From: Actinomycetota bacterium
GTDB lineage: Bacteria; Actinomycetota; Actinomycetes; Mycobacteriales; Micromonosporaceae
Direction of reading: 5' to 3'
Assembly (NCBI GenBank): GCA_005885115.1
Contig: VAXX01000074.1
Location: forward strand, 1 to 5,816
Length of the DNA stretch: 5,816 bases
This document shows, in pieces, positions 1 through 5,485 of this stretch. The stretch's first letter is position 1; every line of letters begins with the position of its first letter. Made by a program: the position numbers and the translations under genes. The notes beneath the pieces are model-generated. The model made no database searches. It saw only the letters and a program-made list of their open reading frames with translations, and was not told where the DNA came from.

Positions 1-689
1 ATCAGGCGGCCGTTGACCAGCAGGTCCGCCGGGCTGCCCGCGGCCCGGTCCAGGTCGACCACGGCACCGGGGGACAGGGACAGCAGCTCCCGTACGCTCA
101 TCCGGGTCCGGCCCAGCTCGGCGGAGACCTCCATCTCCACGTCGTGCAGCAGGTCCAGCCCGCGGCTCGGGGAGGCGGGAGCGGCGGTACCGGGGACGGC
201 GAGCTCGTCGATCGCCGGCAGCCCGTACGCGGTGGCCCCGCCGGTACCCGGCCACGGGGTCAGGACGAGCGCGACGGCGGCCCGTACCTCCTCGCCGTCC
301 AGCAGCGGTACGACGACGAGCTCACCCTTGGCGGCCAGGGATCCCAGCGCCACGGCCGGCTCCAGGACCTGCCCCGGGTCGACCACCACCGGGCCGAAGA
401 CGCCGGCCGCGGCGTCCAGTGCCGGGCGTACCGCCTTGGTCAGGTCGAGCTCGCCCAGCGGGCTGTTCTGCAGCGCGTCGGCCAGGTCCTGGCCCACCAG
501 GACGGCGACCTCCCCGGTCGCGGTGCCGCCGAACCGGGCGGACACGGCCTGCCCGGGCGGGACGGTGTCCGGTACCCCGGGCAGCGGCGTACCGACCTGG
601 AGCGGGCTGCTGGAGGGCAGTACCGCCAGCGCGGCCTCGGCCGCCTGGGTAGCCAGCCGGAGCTGCTCGTCAACCTGAGTGGCGGTCAT
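1..689 (-). CDS. fliN: Flagellar motor switch protein FliN with large FliY-like N-terminal region, 3' end outside window
   Basis: FliN forms the base of the C-ring with FliM and docks export and chemotaxis partners. Reading from ATG at 689 (ATGA overlap with the fliM stop) the frame stays open to the window edge, giving 229 codons with no stop. Residues ~177-229 match the FliN SpoA domain: LDLLHDVEMEVSAELGRTRM, then SVRELLSLSPGAVVDLDR and the final DLLVNGRL. The missing end is probably a few tens of residues. Ahead of it lie ~145 residues (VSARFGGTATGEVAVLVGQD at 49-68, ELDLTKAVRPALDAAAGVFG at 80-99) and a Gly/Pro/Ala linker (~144-176). This resembles the CheC-like half of FliY, unlike the ~137-residue E. 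coli FliN. I see no E..N pair of the CheC phosphatase type in the 80-99 helix. The antisense open frames here are codon-bias shadows. Confidence 0.92.
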   Translation of the reverse strand, partial: MTATQVDEQLRLATQAAEAALAVLPSSSPLQVGTPLPGVPDTVPPGQAVSARFGGTATGEVAVLVGQDLADALQNSPLGELDLTKAVRPALDAAAGVFGPVVVDPGQVLEPAVALGSLAAKGELVVVPLLDGEEVRAAVALVLTPWPGTGGATAYGLPAIDELAVPGTAAPASPSRGLDLLHDVEMEVSAELGRTRMSVRELLSLSPGAVVDLDRAAGSPADLLVNGRL

Positions 690-1642
690 GACCGGCGGTC
701 CTCCTTGGGCCCGGGTACCACCAGGCAGGCCAGGCGGGAGCCGTGGTTACCCGGTACGGCGTGGGCGAACGTGGTGTCGTTGACGGTCACCGCCAGCGGC
801 GCGGCGACCGGATGGGCCAGCGGTACGACGTCGCCCGGGCGCAGCCCGACGATGTCGCTGGAGCGCATCCGGATCGGCCGGAACCGGACGGCCACGTCGA
901 TCGGGGCGCTGGTCAGGCCCTGGGTGATGTTCCGGTGCGCGGTGCGCTTGGCGGCCAGCTCGGTTTCGGACAGCTCGATGTCGGTGCCGTGGTTACGCAG
1001 GATCGGCAGCATCGAGGCGAACGGCAGGCACAGCGTCGCCACGCACTCCTCGTTGCCGACCTTCATCTCGAACGAGGCGACGATGAGCAGGTCGGAGGGC
1101 GGGAAGCCCTGCAGGAACTGGGAGCCGTACTCGATCCCGCCCAGCCGGGCGGTGACGTCGACCAGGCCCTCCAGCCCGTACGCCAGCTCGCCCAGGATCC
1201 GGTCGAGCAGGCTGCGCAGCAGCGGCATCTCCAGGTCGGTCAGCGGGCGTTCGGGCTGCGGCCCGCCGGGCCCACCGAGCATGTGGTCCAGGCTGGTCAT
1301 CACGGTCGGCAGGGAGATCTCCAGCAGGGTCGAGCCGCCGACCGGTTCCAGGCTGACTGTGGCGATCATGGTGGGGTTGCTGAGGGTGGCGATGTACTCC
1401 TCGATCGTGAGCTGTTCGATCGCGAGCAGGCTGACCTGGCACTGCGCCCGGAGCCGGGTGTTGAGCAGGGTACCGAAGCCACGGGCGAAGGTCTCGAAGG
1501 CGATCTGGAGCAGCCGTACGTGCTCCCGGGCCAGCTTGATCGGGCGGTGGAAGTCGTAGGGCTGCAGGCCGGGGCTGCCGCTGCGCCGGCTGAGGCGGCC
1601 GCGTACGCGGTTGACGGAGGCGGTGGGCGGTGACTGGGCCAC
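686..1642 (-). CDS. fliM: Flagellar motor switch protein FliM
   Basis: FliM joins FliG to FliN in the C-ring and helps set rotation direction. The 318-residue product shows LQPYDFHRPIKLAREHVRLLQ at 26-46, the conserved entry to the FliM middle (CheC-like) domain. That domain runs to about 225 and includes LDHMLGGPGG (118-127), the GGxG motif involved in FliG contact. A C-terminal SpoA/FliN-like domain spans ~243-312 (APIDVAVRF, LRPGDVVPL). The N-terminal ~25 residues are Ser/Pro/Arg-rich and lack the LSQ-EIDALL motif that binds CheY-P in the best-studied FliM proteins. The start is GTG at 1642. The frame is closed by a TAG at 1672-1670 and no better in-frame start exists, although the GAGG upstream is only 2 bases away. 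The stop TGA overlaps the fliN start as ATGA. Confidence 0.95.
   Translation of the reverse strand: MAQSPPTASVNRVRGRLSRRSGSPGLQPYDFHRPIKLAREHVRLLQIAFETFARGFGTLLNTRLRAQCQVSLLAIEQLTIEEYIATLSNPTMIATVSLEPVGGSTLLEISLPTVMTSLDHMLGGPGGPQPERPLTDLEMPLLRSLLDRILGELAYGLEGLVDVTARLGGIEYGSQFLQGFPPSDLLIVASFEMKVGNEECVATLCLPFASMLPILRNHGTDIELSETELAAKRTAHRNITQGLTSAPIDVAVRFRPIRMRSSDIVGLRPGDVVPLAHPVAAPLAVTVNDTTFAHAVPGNHGSRLACLVVPGPKEDRRS
700..706 (-). promoter_or_regulatory. fliN ribosome binding site inside the fliM end
   Basis: Minus-strand AAGGAGG, a near-perfect Shine-Dalgarno sequence, lies 10 bases before the fliN ATG and within the final codons of fliM. It is the strongest RBS in the window and fixes the fliN start. 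Confidence 0.75.
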
Positions 1643-1688
1643 GTCCTCATCATCGGCACGCGGTACGGCCTAGTTGAGTGGAATGCCC

Positions 1689-2132
1689 CTATTGCATCAC
1701 GAACTCGGTGAAGTAGATGTCCATGATCTTGTCGTCGTACGCCTTCTCGACCGACTTGAGCAGTTCCGCCTTGGCCCGCGAGCGGGCGTCCGCCGAGGCG
1801 TACTCGGCCATGTTGTGGTTGCTGAACTCGGCGACCGTGAGGTCCAGCGCCTGGCTGCCGTCCACCTTGTCGCCGGCGTCCGCGGTGGTCTGCAGGGCGA
1901 GGTGGATCTTGAGGTAGTGCCCGCCGGCCAGGTTCACCGTGATCGCGTCCAGCGGGAGCACCGCACCGGGTACCGGCTTGGGCTTGACGGTGGGCTTGCT
2001 CGACGAGCCGAACATGAAGTACGCCGCGCCGCCCCCACCGCCGAGCAGCAGTACCGCCGCGACGATCATGATCAGCTTCTTCTTCGACTTCTTCGTGGGC
2101 TCGGCCTCGACGGCGTTCGGGGTCTCGCTCAT
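1689..2132 (-). CDS. fliL: Flagellar basal body-associated protein FliL
   Basis: FliL is a single-pass inner-membrane protein that surrounds or stabilises the MotA/MotB stator near the rotor and supports torque. The product has 147 residues. A short Lys-rich cytoplasmic end (TKKSKKK, 13-19) precedes one membrane helix (20-42) with a Gly run (31-35), then a Pro/Lys linker. The periplasmic FliL domain covers ~58-147, with ITVNLAGGHYLKIHLALQ (64-81) and the typical C-terminal ending IYFTEFVMQ. The start is ATG at 2132, giving MSETPNAVE, with a GAAGG RBS 9 bases upstream at 2142-2146. The same frame is open further upstream but overlaps the motB end and reads as an unlikely Cys/Pro-rich peptide. 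The TAG stop is followed by 46 bp before fliM. Confidence 0.94.
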   Translation of the reverse strand: MSETPNAVEAEPTKKSKKKLIMIVAAVLLLGGGGGAAYFMFGSSSKPTVKPKPVPGAVLPLDAITVNLAGGHYLKIHLALQTTADAGDKVDGSQALDLTVAEFSNHNMAEYASADARSRAKAELLKSVEKAYDDKIMDIYFTEFVMQ

Positions 2133-2157
2133 GATCGTCAACCTTCGGTTCGGTGGG

Positions 2158-3072
2158 TCAGTTGGCGGCCGAGGGCAGCAGTGCCCGCTCGCCGGCCGGC
2201 AGCGTGGACAGGACCACGATGTCAACCCGGCGGTTCATCGTCGGTGCACGCGGGTCGCTGGGCGGGAGCAACGGTCGGGTACCGGCGAACCCGGCGGCCG
2301 ACAGCCGGTCGGTCGCGATGTGGTGGCTGACCAGGTACCGGACGACGGCACTGGCCCGCGCCGTGGACAGCTCCCACGCGCTGGGGTAGTTGACCGTGGG
2401 TACCGGAAGCTGGTTGGTGTGCCCGTCGACCTCGATGCGGTTGGGCAGCGCGGACAGCGTCGGTACCACCGCGTCGATGATCTGGCGCCCGGGCGCCAGC
2501 AGGTCGGCGCGGTCCCCGGCGAAGACCACCGAGCTGGTCACCACGGTGACCACCAGCCCGCGCTCGTCGATCGAGAAGATCACGTTCTTGTCCAGGTTGC
2601 GTGCCTTGAGCGCGGTGGTGATCTGCTCCTGGATCTTCTTGAGGTTATCGATCTCGCGCTGGACGTCGGCGGCCGTCTTGCCGGCCCGGTCCCGGTCCGC
2701 CGCGGCGATCGCCGCCTTCGCGGCCGCGCTGGTGGTATCCGTGCTCGGTGCCCCGGCCGCGCCGGAGGTGGCCAGGCCGGGGTCGATGTGCGGCAGCATC
2801 GGGATCGCCGAGGTGTCGTTGCCCTTGCCGTCGAGTACCGCCGCCTGACCCTGGAACGCCACGGTCTTGGCGCCGAACCCGGCCTTGAGCCCGTCGGCGA
2901 GCGCGGCGAACTTCTTCTTGTCCACCTGGCTCATCGCGAACAGCACGATGAACAGCACCATCAGCAGGGTCAGCATGTCGGCGTAGGTGATCAGCCAGCG
3001 CTCGTGGTTCTCGTGCTCCTCGTCATGCCCGCCGCCGTGCTTCTTGCGCGACGGCATCCTCTTGTGCGACAC
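2158..3072 (-). CDS. motB: Flagellar motor stator protein MotB (peptidoglycan-anchored)
   Basis: MotB pairs with MotA, carries the ion-binding aspartate and anchors the stator to peptidoglycan. From the GTG at 3072 the product has 304 residues. The N-terminus is basic and His-rich (VSHKRMPSRKKHGGGHDEEH), followed by one membrane segment, ERWLITYADMLTLLMVLF and onward (24-48). Its Asp falls at residue 32, the same number as the essential Asp of E. coli MotB. Residues 53-66 (KKFAALADGLKAGF) could be the plug helix. About 68-135 is an Ala/Thr/Gly-rich linker. An OmpA/MotB-type peptidoglycan-binding domain spans ~165-288, with VDGHTNQLPVP (215-225), ELSTARASAVVRYL (234-247) and RRVDIVV (281-287). 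An open frame extends further upstream but overlaps motA and has no MotB character. The gap to fliL is 25 bp. ATG at 3057 is a possible shorter start. Confidence 0.96.
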   Translation of the reverse strand: MSHKRMPSRKKHGGGHDEEHENHERWLITYADMLTLLMVLFIVLFAMSQVDKKKFAALADGLKAGFGAKTVAFQGQAAVLDGKGNDTSAIPMLPHIDPGLATSGAAGAPSTDTTSAAAKAAIAAADRDRAGKTAADVQREIDNLKKIQEQITTALKARNLDKNVIFSIDERGLVVTVVTSSVVFAGDRADLLAPGRQIIDAVVPTLSALPNRIEVDGHTNQLPVPTVNYPSAWELSTARASAVVRYLVSHHIATDRLSAAGFAGTRPLLPPSDPRAPTMNRRVDIVVLSTLPAGERALLPSAAN

Positions 3073-3073
3073 G

Positions 3074-3841
3074 TCAGGCCGCCTTCTTGTCGGCTTCGCC
3101 CGGCGGCAGCAGGCTCTTGAGCTTCTGCGCCACCAGGCGCGGGTTCGACCCGGCCTGGATGGCCATGACGCCCTCGATGGCCAGCTCCATCTGCCCGCAC
3201 TCCAGCTCGGACAGGCGCTTGAGCCGGTTGCCCAGCGGCAGGAACACGACGTTCGCCAGCATGACGCCCCAGAGGGTGGCCACGAAGGCACCGGCGATCA
3301 GCTCGCCCAGCTTCGACGGGTCGGACAGGCTGGACAGCACGTGTACCAGGCCCAGGACGGTACCGATGATGCCGATCGTCGGCGAGAACCCGCCCATGTC
3401 GGCGAACACCTTCGCGCCGGACTTGTCGGCCTTGCGCTTGGCGTCGATCTCGGCGTGCATGATCTCGCCGAGCTCCTCCGGGTCGGTACCGTCGATGGCC
3501 ATCTCCAGGCCGCGACGCAGGAACGGGTGGCTGACGCCCTTGGCCGCGTCCTCCAGCGCCAGTAGCCCCTCGCGGCGGGCCCGCTCGGCCAGCTTCACGA
3601 TGGAGTCGACCAGTTCGCCGGGCGCGGTCACCTTGCCGGTGAAGGCCAGCTTGAGCTGGTTGACGATGCCGAGGGTGTCCTTGAGGACGCCGCCGGCCAT
3701 GGCGGCGCCGAGGGTGCCACAGATGACCAGGACCAGTGGCGGTACCAGGATGATCGAGGTCGGGCTGCCGCCCTCCATGATCTGGGCTCCGAAGATCCCA
3801 CCAAAGGCGAGGACGATGCCGACGAGGGCGGCGAGATCCAT
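3074..3841 (-). CDS. motA: Flagellar motor stator protein MotA
   Basis: MotA is the inner-membrane stator subunit that surrounds MotB, forms the ion path and pushes on the rotor protein FliG. The 255-residue protein has four hydrophobic segments, near residues 3-22, 29-51, 151-172 and 181-203. Between segments 2 and 3 is a charged cytoplasmic loop with ERARREGLLALE (86-97). By alignment with E. coli, R89 and E97 correspond to R90 and E98, the charges that contact FliG. The block GGFSPTIGIIGTVLGLVHVL (150-169) holds the conserved Pro (P154, E. coli P173). FLPLGNRL (200-207) holds the second (P202, E. coli P222). The start is ATG at 3841, fixed by its junction with flbD and a GGGAG RBS. The TGA at 3076-3074 lies one base before the motB GTG. 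Proton or sodium use cannot be told from the sequence. Confidence 0.97.
   Translation of the reverse strand: MDLAALVGIVLAFGGIFGAQIMEGGSPTSIILVPPLVLVICGTLGAAMAGGVLKDTLGIVNQLKLAFTGKVTAPGELVDSIVKLAERARREGLLALEDAAKGVSHPFLRRGLEMAIDGTDPEELGEIMHAEIDAKRKADKSGAKVFADMGGFSPTIGIIGTVLGLVHVLSSLSDPSKLGELIAGAFVATLWGVMLANVVFLPLGNRLKRLSELECGQMELAIEGVMAIQAGSNPRLVAQKLKSLLPPGEADKKAA
3082..3087 (-). promoter_or_regulatory. motB ribosome binding site
   Basis: Minus-strand AGAAGG, within the last codons of motA, lies 9 bases before the GTG at 3072. The alternative ATG at 3057 has its only purine run (AAGAGG) touching the start codon, which is too close. This supports the GTG start. Confidence 0.5.
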
Positions 3842-4120
3842 TTACCGCTCCCGCGGGTGCATCGGGAGGACCTTGCCGCCGTGCTCCCGGCCGGTACGCC
3901 GGGTGGGCTCGGTGAAGGCCTCAGTGAACTGTTGGGCTTGTGCCAGTACGCTCGCCCGGTACGACCGGACCAGCTCGATGAACTCGTCTACCGACTCGGC
4001 GATCACGTACTTGGTTCCGTCGACCAGCGTCACCACGGTGTCCGGGGTGCTGTCGGCCCGCTCGACGAGGTCGGGGTTCAGGGCGAACTCCGGGCCGTTG
4101 AGGCGCGTCACGAGGATCAC
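3842..4120 (-). CDS. flbD: FlbD/SwrD-family small flagellar protein
   Basis: This is a member of the small FlbD family (Pfam FlbD). Its Bacillus subtilis relative SwrD (YlzI) raises flagellar motor power through the stator. It is not the sigma-54 activator called FlbD in Caulobacter. The protein opens MILVTRLNG, then FALNPDLVE and TPDTVVTLVDGTKYVIAES, the hallmark TRLNG, LNPDLIE and TPDT..TL.DG.KY motifs, all within the first ~45 residues. Family members normally begin right at this MIxxTRLNG sequence, so the GTG at 4120 is preferred; an ATG at 4180 would add 20 Pro/Lys-rich residues and read through the tandem repeat. The preferred product has 92 residues. Residues ~61-92 form a basic tail (TRRTGREH) longer than the ~70-residue Bacillus protein. 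The TAA stop abuts the motA ATG (TAAATG), which implies translational coupling with the stator gene. Confidence 0.9.
   Translation of the reverse strand: MILVTRLNGPEFALNPDLVERADSTPDTVVTLVDGTKYVIAESVDEFIELVRSYRASVLAQAQQFTEAFTEPTRRTGREHGGKVLPMHPRER
3848..3852 (-). promoter_or_regulatory. motA ribosome binding site within the flbD end
   Basis: Minus-strand GGGAG lies 6 bases before the motA ATG, inside the last codons of flbD. With the TAAATG junction it indicates coupled translation of the two genes. Confidence 0.6.
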
Positions 4121-4126
4121 GACTAA

Positions 4127-4135
4127 TCCGTCCTT
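4127..4135 (-). promoter_or_regulatory. Ribosome binding site deciding the flbD start
   Basis: On the minus strand the bases read AAGGACGGA and end 6 bases before the GTG at 4120. This purine-rich Shine-Dalgarno-like stretch supports starting flbD at 4120 rather than at the upstream in-frame ATG at 4180. Confidence 0.6.
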
Positions 4136-4141
4136 GACTTT

Positions 4142-4173
4142 CTCGGGTGGGCGACTGCTCGGGTGGGCGACTG
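4142..4173. repeat. Perfect tandem duplication of a 16-bp unit upstream of flbD
   Basis: The unit CTCGGGTGGGCGACTG occurs at 4142-4157 and again, with no spacer and no mismatch, at 4158-4173. It lies 22-53 bases upstream of the preferred flbD start, in the leader or promoter region. The unit is not a multiple of three, which fits a non-coding position. It could be a slippage duplication or a paired protein-binding site; the sequence does not decide. Confidence 0.85.
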
Positions 4174-4212
4174 TGGGCATGAGCGGTCCGTTGCCGTCGT
4201 CCTATGCATCGA

Positions 4213-4249
4213 CCGGGCCGGTCTGCCCCTGAGGGGAAGACCGGCCCGG
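4213..4249 (-). terminator. Strong hairpin downstream of flgE (terminator or mRNA-stabilising element)
   Basis: Bases 4213-4224 (CCGGGCCGGTCT) pair perfectly with 4238-4249 (AGACCGGCCCGG). Inside this 12-bp stem a second 4-bp stem (4226-4229 with 4233-4236) closes a 3-base TGA loop after one G/A mismatch. It begins 26 bases after the flgE stop in the direction of transcription. No T-run follows on either strand, so it is not a textbook intrinsic terminator. Actinobacterial terminators often lack a U-tract, so partial termination is plausible. A processing or 3'-stabilising role for the hook mRNA is the alternative. The structure is seen directly; the function is inferred. Confidence 0.6.
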
Positions 4250-4275
4250 CCAGGGTGCGGTTGGGTTAGGACGGA

Positions 4276-5454
4276 CTAATGCTTGATGTTGACGAGGTCC
4301 TGGAGGATCTCGTCGGAGGTGGTGATGACGCGGGAGTTGGCCTGGAAGCCGCGCTCGGCGATGACCAGGTTGGTGAACTCCTGGGCGAGGTCGACGTTGG
4401 ACATCTCCAGCGCGCCCTGCTGCAGGACGCCCCGCCCGGCGCTGCCGGCCACACCGAGCTGCGGGGTACCGGAGTTGGCCGTGGTCTGGAAGGTGGAGTT
4501 GCCCGCCTTCTCCAGGCCGTTGGGGTTGCTGAAGCTGGCCAGGGCGAGCTGGGCCAGGGTCTGCTTGAGCCCGTTGGAGAAGACGCCGGTCAGCGTCCCG
4601 TCCTGGGAGATGGTGAAGGACTGGAGGGTACCGGCGGCCGAACCGTCCTGCTGGATGGCGCTGACCGTGGACTGCCCCGAGTAGCTGGTCACCCCGGACA
4701 GGTCCACGTTGACCCCGTTGACGGTCATCGTCGTGGGCGAGGGGGTCGACCCGTTGGCGGCGAAGTTGAGGGTGCTCGGGCCGGAGCTGACCGCGCCGTC
4801 GTTGAGCGTGACCGACCACTGGGTCGGGGTGACCTTCGTGAACGATGCGGACAGGGTGACCTGGTTGCCCTGCGCGTCGTAGGTGGTCATCGAGGTCACG
4901 ATCGGGCTGGGGCTGGTCGTGTCGCCGGGCAGGTTGCCCCCGATGGTGACCAGACCGGTGGCCTTGGGCGGCAGCAGCGTACCCATGGGTAGCTGGATCG
5001 GCGAGATCGCCGAGTTGGTGTTGACCACGCCGTTGTTGCCCGACCAGCCCTGCACCACGCCGCCGTCGGAGGTCACCAGGGAACCGTTGGTGTCGAAGGA
5101 GAACGAGCCGTTGCGGGTGTACAGGTCCTGCCCGGCGTTCTGGACGACGAAGAACCCGTCGCCCTGGATCATCAGGTCGGTGCTGCGGCCGGTGGTCTGC
5201 GCGGCGCCCTGGGAGAAGTTGTTCGAGATGCCGCCCAGGCGCACGCCCAGGCCGATCTGGGCCGGGTTGGTACCGCCGACCCCACCCTGCGGCGCGCCGG
5301 CCGAGCGGACCAGCTGGCTGAGCGTGTCCTCGAACGTGGTCTGGCTCGACTTGTAGCCGGTGGTGTTGACGTTAGCGATGTTGTTACCGGTGGTGTCCAT
5401 CATCTGCTGGTGCGCACGCAGCCCGCTGATGCCGGAGAACAGGGAACGGAGCAT
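4276..5454 (-). CDS. flgE: Flagellar hook protein FlgE
   Basis: FlgE is the structural subunit of the hook, the curved joint between basal body and filament; it is exported by the flagellar type III system. The 392-residue length is close to the usual ~400. The N-terminus (MLRSLFSGISGLRAHQQMMD, then NNIANVNTTGYK at about 24-35) is the classic rod/hook helix plus the ANxxTxGYK motif. Residues about 90-125 hold the conserved TDLMIQGDGFFVV block. A FlgE D2-type segment lies near 188-310, with TTYDAQGNQVTLSASFTK at 190-207. The C-terminus (LEMSNVDLAQEFTNLVIAERGF at 349-370, then QANSRVITTSDEIL) is the partner helix that packs the polymer core. Length and the D2 segment favour FlgE over the ~260-residue rod proteins FlgF and FlgG. 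The start is ATG at 5454, with a weak purine-rich RBS (GAAAGTGA) upstream. The stop is TAG. Confidence 0.97.
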   Translation of the reverse strand: MLRSLFSGISGLRAHQQMMDTTGNNIANVNTTGYKSSQTTFEDTLSQLVRSAGAPQGGVGGTNPAQIGLGVRLGGISNNFSQGAAQTTGRSTDLMIQGDGFFVVQNAGQDLYTRNGSFSFDTNGSLVTSDGGVVQGWSGNNGVVNTNSAISPIQLPMGTLLPPKATGLVTIGGNLPGDTTSPSPIVTSMTTYDAQGNQVTLSASFTKVTPTQWSVTLNDGAVSSGPSTLNFAANGSTPSPTTMTVNGVNVDLSGVTSYSGQSTVSAIQQDGSAAGTLQSFTISQDGTLTGVFSNGLKQTLAQLALASFSNPNGLEKAGNSTFQTTANSGTPQLGVAGSAGRGVLQQGALEMSNVDLAQEFTNLVIAERGFQANSRVITTSDEILQDLVNIKH

Positions 5455-5485
5455 GTCTGGTCACTTTCGTTGGGAGTGGGGCCGG

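Noticed and set aside
144..1559. Long plus-strand open frame (471 codons) across fliN and fliM
   Set aside because: It is antisense to two clearly recognisable flagellar genes, has Arg/Ser/Gly-rich composition typical of GC-rich shadow frames, and shows no family motif.
743..1633. Plus-strand open frame antisense to fliM
   Set aside because: Gly/Arg/Gln/Asp-rich mirror of the fliM codon pattern with no recognisable domain.
2133..2225. N-terminal extension of fliL into motB
   Set aside because: The extra residues are Cys/Pro-rich, overlap the conserved end of motB in another frame, and the internal ATG at 2132 has its own RBS and gives a normal FliL N-terminus.
1939..3120. Plus-strand open frame (393 codons) antisense to fliL and motB
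   Set aside because: It spans two genes and their junction, with low-complexity Arg/Gly/Val composition and no motif; a by-product of GC-rich third positions.
4121..4212. Possible flagellar sigma-factor (FliA type) promoter before flbD
   Set aside because: I looked for a TAAA and GCCGATAA-like pair with suitable spacing on the minus strand and found none; the GCATAG-like bases near 4203-4208 lack a matching -35.
3087..4232. Plus-strand open frame (381 codons) antisense to motA and flbD
   Set aside because: Ser/Pro/Arg-rich composition with no domain, and both sense genes are strongly supported by conserved motifs.
4266..4279. Small inverted repeat TTAG/CTAA around the flgE stop
   Set aside because: Only four bases per arm with a six-base spacer, so readily due to chance; the nearby 12-bp stem is the meaningful structure.
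4202..4819. Minus-strand alternative-frame open frame inside flgE
   Set aside because: Gln/Arg/Pro/Gly-rich out-of-frame reading of flgE, without a conserved motif.
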